Assembly (NCBI GenBank): GCA_938028645.1
Contig: CALIMD010000070.1
Location: 1 to 8,948, forward strand
From: an uncultured Alphaproteobacteria bacterium
GTDB taxonomy: Bacteria > Pseudomonadota > Alphaproteobacteria > Thalassobaculales > Thalassobaculaceae
Direction of reading: 5' to 3'
Length of the DNA stretch: 8,948 nucleotides
The notes under the pieces are model-generated. The model was not told where the DNA came from and did not search any database. It worked only from the letters and a program-made list of their open reading frames with translations. Positions 6,639 through 8,948 of the stretch are shown here, in pieces. How positions within the stretch are numbered: position 1 is the first letter of the stretch; every line of letters starts with the position of its first letter. The position numbers and the translations under genes are program-made.

Positions 6639-8252
6639 ATGTCAAAATTACTTAGACCCTTAAGGGAATTTTACTTTAACACTCCATTTTACGGCTGGCG
6701 TTTACGGAAATTCGCTTCAAGGGAAATTAACATTGCCATTAGCGATCTATGGCCGGGGGAACCTGAAGTGGGTCGAGAAATTATTGATGGCAAAATAGTA
6801 GGCATGGTTGCTAGCTCGCATAAACAGCTTTGGAAAATAATGCCAGATGATCCTCTAAGTTTAGAGTCTCTTCATGGATTTTCGTGGCTTCGTCACTTGC
6901 GCGCACAAGGCGGGGAAGCTGCCAGGTTAACTGCACGACAAATGGTGGGGAGTTGGTTAGATGAATGTGAAAAATGGCATTCGTTATATTGGAGAGGTGA
7001 TGTCTTAGGGGAACGCATATCAGCTTGGATTGGTATGTATGATTTTTTTTGTGGGTCTGCGAATGACGAATTTCGTTCCAGGGTTTTGGAAAGTGTTCAT
7101 CGTCAATTAGAACATGGAATATCCGATTTTCATTACACAGATATTGGCATAAAACGTATACGAGCGATAAAAGGTCTGATTACGGTGCTCGTTGCTTTTA
7201 ATCTGAGCCTTGATCGTATCGCCTTATTAGAACGGTGGTTGTTAAAAGAACTAATTGCTCAAATCAATCCTGATGGTGGGCATGTATCTCGTTCTCCTGC
7301 CATACAAATTGAGTTTGTTATGGCATTAATAGATATCCGAAATTGCTTTAGAGCATGTAACCGCAATATACCAAATGAATTAACAGAAAAAATTGGTAGT
7401 ATGACGGCGATGTTGCGATTGTGGAGACATGGGGATGGTAAACTAGCGCTATTTCATGGCTCCAAGGAAGGTGGGGTGTCTTTATTTGAAGCTGTGATAG
7501 CGTTATCGGAGTCCCGGAGGAAAACAGTAACGGAGGCGCGAGCTACTGGTTTTCAAAGGCTTAGCGCCGGGAAGTCTACTTTAATAGTTGACACTGGGAT
7601 AACGGAAGATAACGGCCTCAGTTCCCATGCAAGTCCCCTTTCATTCGAACTCAGCATTGGAAAACAGAGGCTCGTGGTAAATTGTGGCACTAGCCCGGGA
7701 GACACAGCGTTAAAAGAACCTTTGAAGTCGTCTGTAGCTCATTCAATGCTTACGATTGATAATATCAACGCCTCTCATATTGCCAAAACGACCGCTAGAG
7801 TTCCCCAGGCTATTACCGTTTCATTCAATAGAGAAACAGTCGATGGTGATATATTACTGGATGGAAGCCATAATGGGTATCTGCCAAATATGGGAATTAT
7901 GCATCATAGAAGTTTCTATTTAGCGTCATCGGGCAATGACATTCGTGGTGAAGATCAGTTGATTTACACTGGAGAACCAGGTGATCTACCGTTGAACGCA
8001 ATTATAAGATTTCACCTTCATCCTAGGGTAAGAACGTCACTTATTCAAAGAGGGTCGTCTGCACTATTGCGTCCTCACTCTGGGAATGTGTGGCGTTTTA
8101 GGACAGATGGTAACTTAAAATTGGAGGATAGTATTTATTTTGGTTCTGCGTTGCGCCAAAAATCCGAACAGCTTGTTGTGAATAAGTGTTTAGAAGGGAT
8201 CCGCGATGAGGGGAAAATTATTGTCAAATGGGCGTTTCGTCGCGAAGATTAG
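6639..8252 (+). CDS. Heparinase II/III family protein
   Basis: The 537-residue protein resembles alphaproteobacterial proteins annotated as heparinase II/III-like. The N-terminal half is an all-helical toroid-like region (for example FSWLRHLRAQGGEAAR at 81-96, GERISAWIGMYDFFC at 124-138, HYTDIGIKRIRAIKGL at 165-180). INPDGGHVSRSPAIQIE (209-225) is the conserved link region. The C-terminal beta-rich half carries SSHASPLSFELSIGKQRLVVNCG (328-350), HHRSFYL (422-428) and RGEDQL (436-441). Characterised heparinases II/III are polysaccharide lyases of glycosaminoglycans. The chromosomal copies beside rsmB and rpe have no proven substrate that I know of, and a role in the cell's own envelope polysaccharide is only a guess. 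There is no signal peptide. The gene starts 8 bp after rpe with no clear ribosome site, pointing to translational coupling. Length is slightly under what I recall for the family. Confidence 0.9.
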   Translation: MSKLLRPLREFYFNTPFYGWRLRKFASREINIAISDLWPGEPEVGREIIDGKIVGMVASSHKQLWKIMPDDPLSLESLHGFSWLRHLRAQGGEAARLTARQMVGSWLDECEKWHSLYWRGDVLGERISAWIGMYDFFCGSANDEFRSRVLESVHRQLEHGISDFHYTDIGIKRIRAIKGLITVLVAFNLSLDRIALLERWLLKELIAQINPDGGHVSRSPAIQIEFVMALIDIRNCFRACNRNIPNELTEKIGSMTAMLRLWRHGDGKLALFHGSKEGGVSLFEAVIALSESRRKTVTEARATGFQRLSAGKSTLIVDTGITEDNGLSSHASPLSFELSIGKQRLVVNCGTSPGDTALKEPLKSSVAHSMLTIDNINASHIAKTTARVPQAITVSFNRETVDGDILLDGSHNGYLPNMGIMHHRSFYLASSGNDIRGEDQLIYTGEPGDLPLNAIIRFHLHPRVRTSLIQRGSSALLRPHSGNVWRFRTDGNLKLEDSIYFGSALRQKSEQLVVNKCLEGIRDEGKIIVKWAFRRED

Positions 8253-8311
8253 AATCTGTAAATAAAATTACTGATTAGTTTAATTAAATATAGGGTGGGA
8301 GATTTATATTT

Positions 8312-8948
8312 ATGGAAGTAGAGTGGTCACGCTTAAAAGCCCATCAAATCAGGGAGTTAGCAGAACAGCAGACTGTCGTTATATTACCAATAGCCGCTAT
8401 TGAGCAACATGGTCCGCATCTTCCAGTAATGGTCGATAGTCGTTTGGTGGCGGAGGTGGGCCGTCTATCTGCCATCGAGAGTAGTAAGTCAGGTCAACCA
8501 ACTTTGGTTCTTCCGACTATATGGCATGGATTATCAGAGCATCATATGGAATTTGGTGGGACTGTAACGTTAGATACCACAACATTCCATATGGTGATAC
8601 GAGGAGTTATAGAGAGTGTATCGCGGAATGGGTTTGCAAAATTTTTAATTTTAAATGGTCACGGTGGAAATATAAGCGCCAGTGAGATCATAGCTCAAGA
8701 TATTACTTTGGAACTGGGGCTTCCTATTGTTGCGGCTACGTACTGGTTAGAGGCTGAGGAAAGGTTTTCTAAAATCTTGACGGCCCAGCATAGCGTGTTG
8801 CATGCATGTGAGGCAGAAACATCAATGATGATGTCGTTAGAACCAGAATTAGTTGACACTAGAGATCTTGCTAGTTGCAAGGGGTCATCTGATTTATCGT
8901 TTATAAAAGCAGGCCGAAGCGCTTATAGGTGGCGGTCGTTAAGCCATG
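8312..8948 (+). CDS. Creatininase family amidohydrolase (C-terminus cut by window edge)
   Basis: The frame is open from the ATG at 8312 to the right edge, giving 212 residues with no stop. Residues 24-42 hold the metal-site motif with EQHGPHLP (31-38) and D42, in line with Glu34, His36 and Asp45 of Pseudomonas creatininase. NGHGGN (115-120) and HACEAETSMM (164-173) supply the other family motifs, including H117 and E167. TIWHGLSEHHMEFGGTVTL (69-87) is the typical preceding segment. The family hydrolyses cyclic or linear amides using a two-metal centre, with creatinine, formamidopyrimidine and mycofactocin-precursor branches among its members; the substrate here is not readable. No mycofactocin genes are in view. 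A strong purine-rich site, GGTGGGAGA (8294-8302), lies nine bases before the ATG. The 59-bp AT-rich gap from the heparinase-like gene could hold a separate promoter, so operon membership is likely but not certain. Confidence 0.9.
   Translation, partial: MEVEWSRLKAHQIRELAEQQTVVILPIAAIEQHGPHLPVMVDSRLVAEVGRLSAIESSKSGQPTLVLPTIWHGLSEHHMEFGGTVTLDTTTFHMVIRGVIESVSRNGFAKFLILNGHGGNISASEIIAQDITLELGLPIVAATYWLEAEERFSKILTAQHSVLHACEAETSMMMSLEPELVDTRDLASCKGSSDLSFIKAGRSAYRWRSLSH

Noticed and set aside
8695..8880. 61-codon open frame on the minus strand
   Set aside because: It is the complement of the creatininase-family gene, whose metal-site motifs are read on the plus strand.
1..8948. CRISPR array, insertion sequence, tRNA, riboswitch or phage genes
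   Set aside because: Reading both strands I found no regularly spaced repeats, terminal inverted repeats with a transposase, tRNA-like cloverleaf, or phage-type proteins.

Overview
The window looks like part of an AT-rich alphaproteobacterial chromosome, possibly from a marine or other low-GC lineage. Three things support this: the start of a probable aerobic coproporphyrinogen oxidase gene (hemF), a tiny SDHAF4/DUF1674 succinate dehydrogenase assembly gene divergent from rsmB, and the run rsmB - rpe - heparinase II/III-like gene, which I recall as an alphaproteobacterial arrangement. I cannot name the genus. Nothing in the window looks like a prophage, insertion sequence, CRISPR array, tRNA or rRNA.

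Left part (1-4188): the 5' end of hemF runs leftward off the window edge. An intergenic gap of about 250 bp with a good candidate promoter separates it from a rightward alkaline-phosphatase-superfamily phosphodiesterase/phosphatase gene. Convergent to that gene is a leftward gene for a secreted protein of 204 residues that I do not recognise. Divergent from the latter is a rightward gene of the gamma-glutamyltransferase (GGT) structural family. These three genes are the accessory part of the window.

Right part (4313-8948): SDHAF4 is read leftward. rsmB (16S rRNA m5C967 methyltransferase), rpe (ribulose-phosphate 3-epimerase), a heparinase II/III-like protein and a creatininase-family amidohydrolase are read rightward with gaps of 63, 8 and 59 bp, so they probably form one operon or two overlapping ones. 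The creatininase-like gene runs off the right edge.

The most interesting item is the GGT homolog at 2623-4188. It keeps the autocatalytic Thr-Thr pair and the Gly-Gly oxyanion motif. It has lost the residues that bind the glutamyl moiety in characterised GGTs, lacks roughly 40 residues just before the cleavage site, and has no signal peptide. It is probably an Ntn-type amidohydrolase of different specificity. I see no clearly new multi-gene system; the rest is housekeeping plus ordinary accessory hydrolases.
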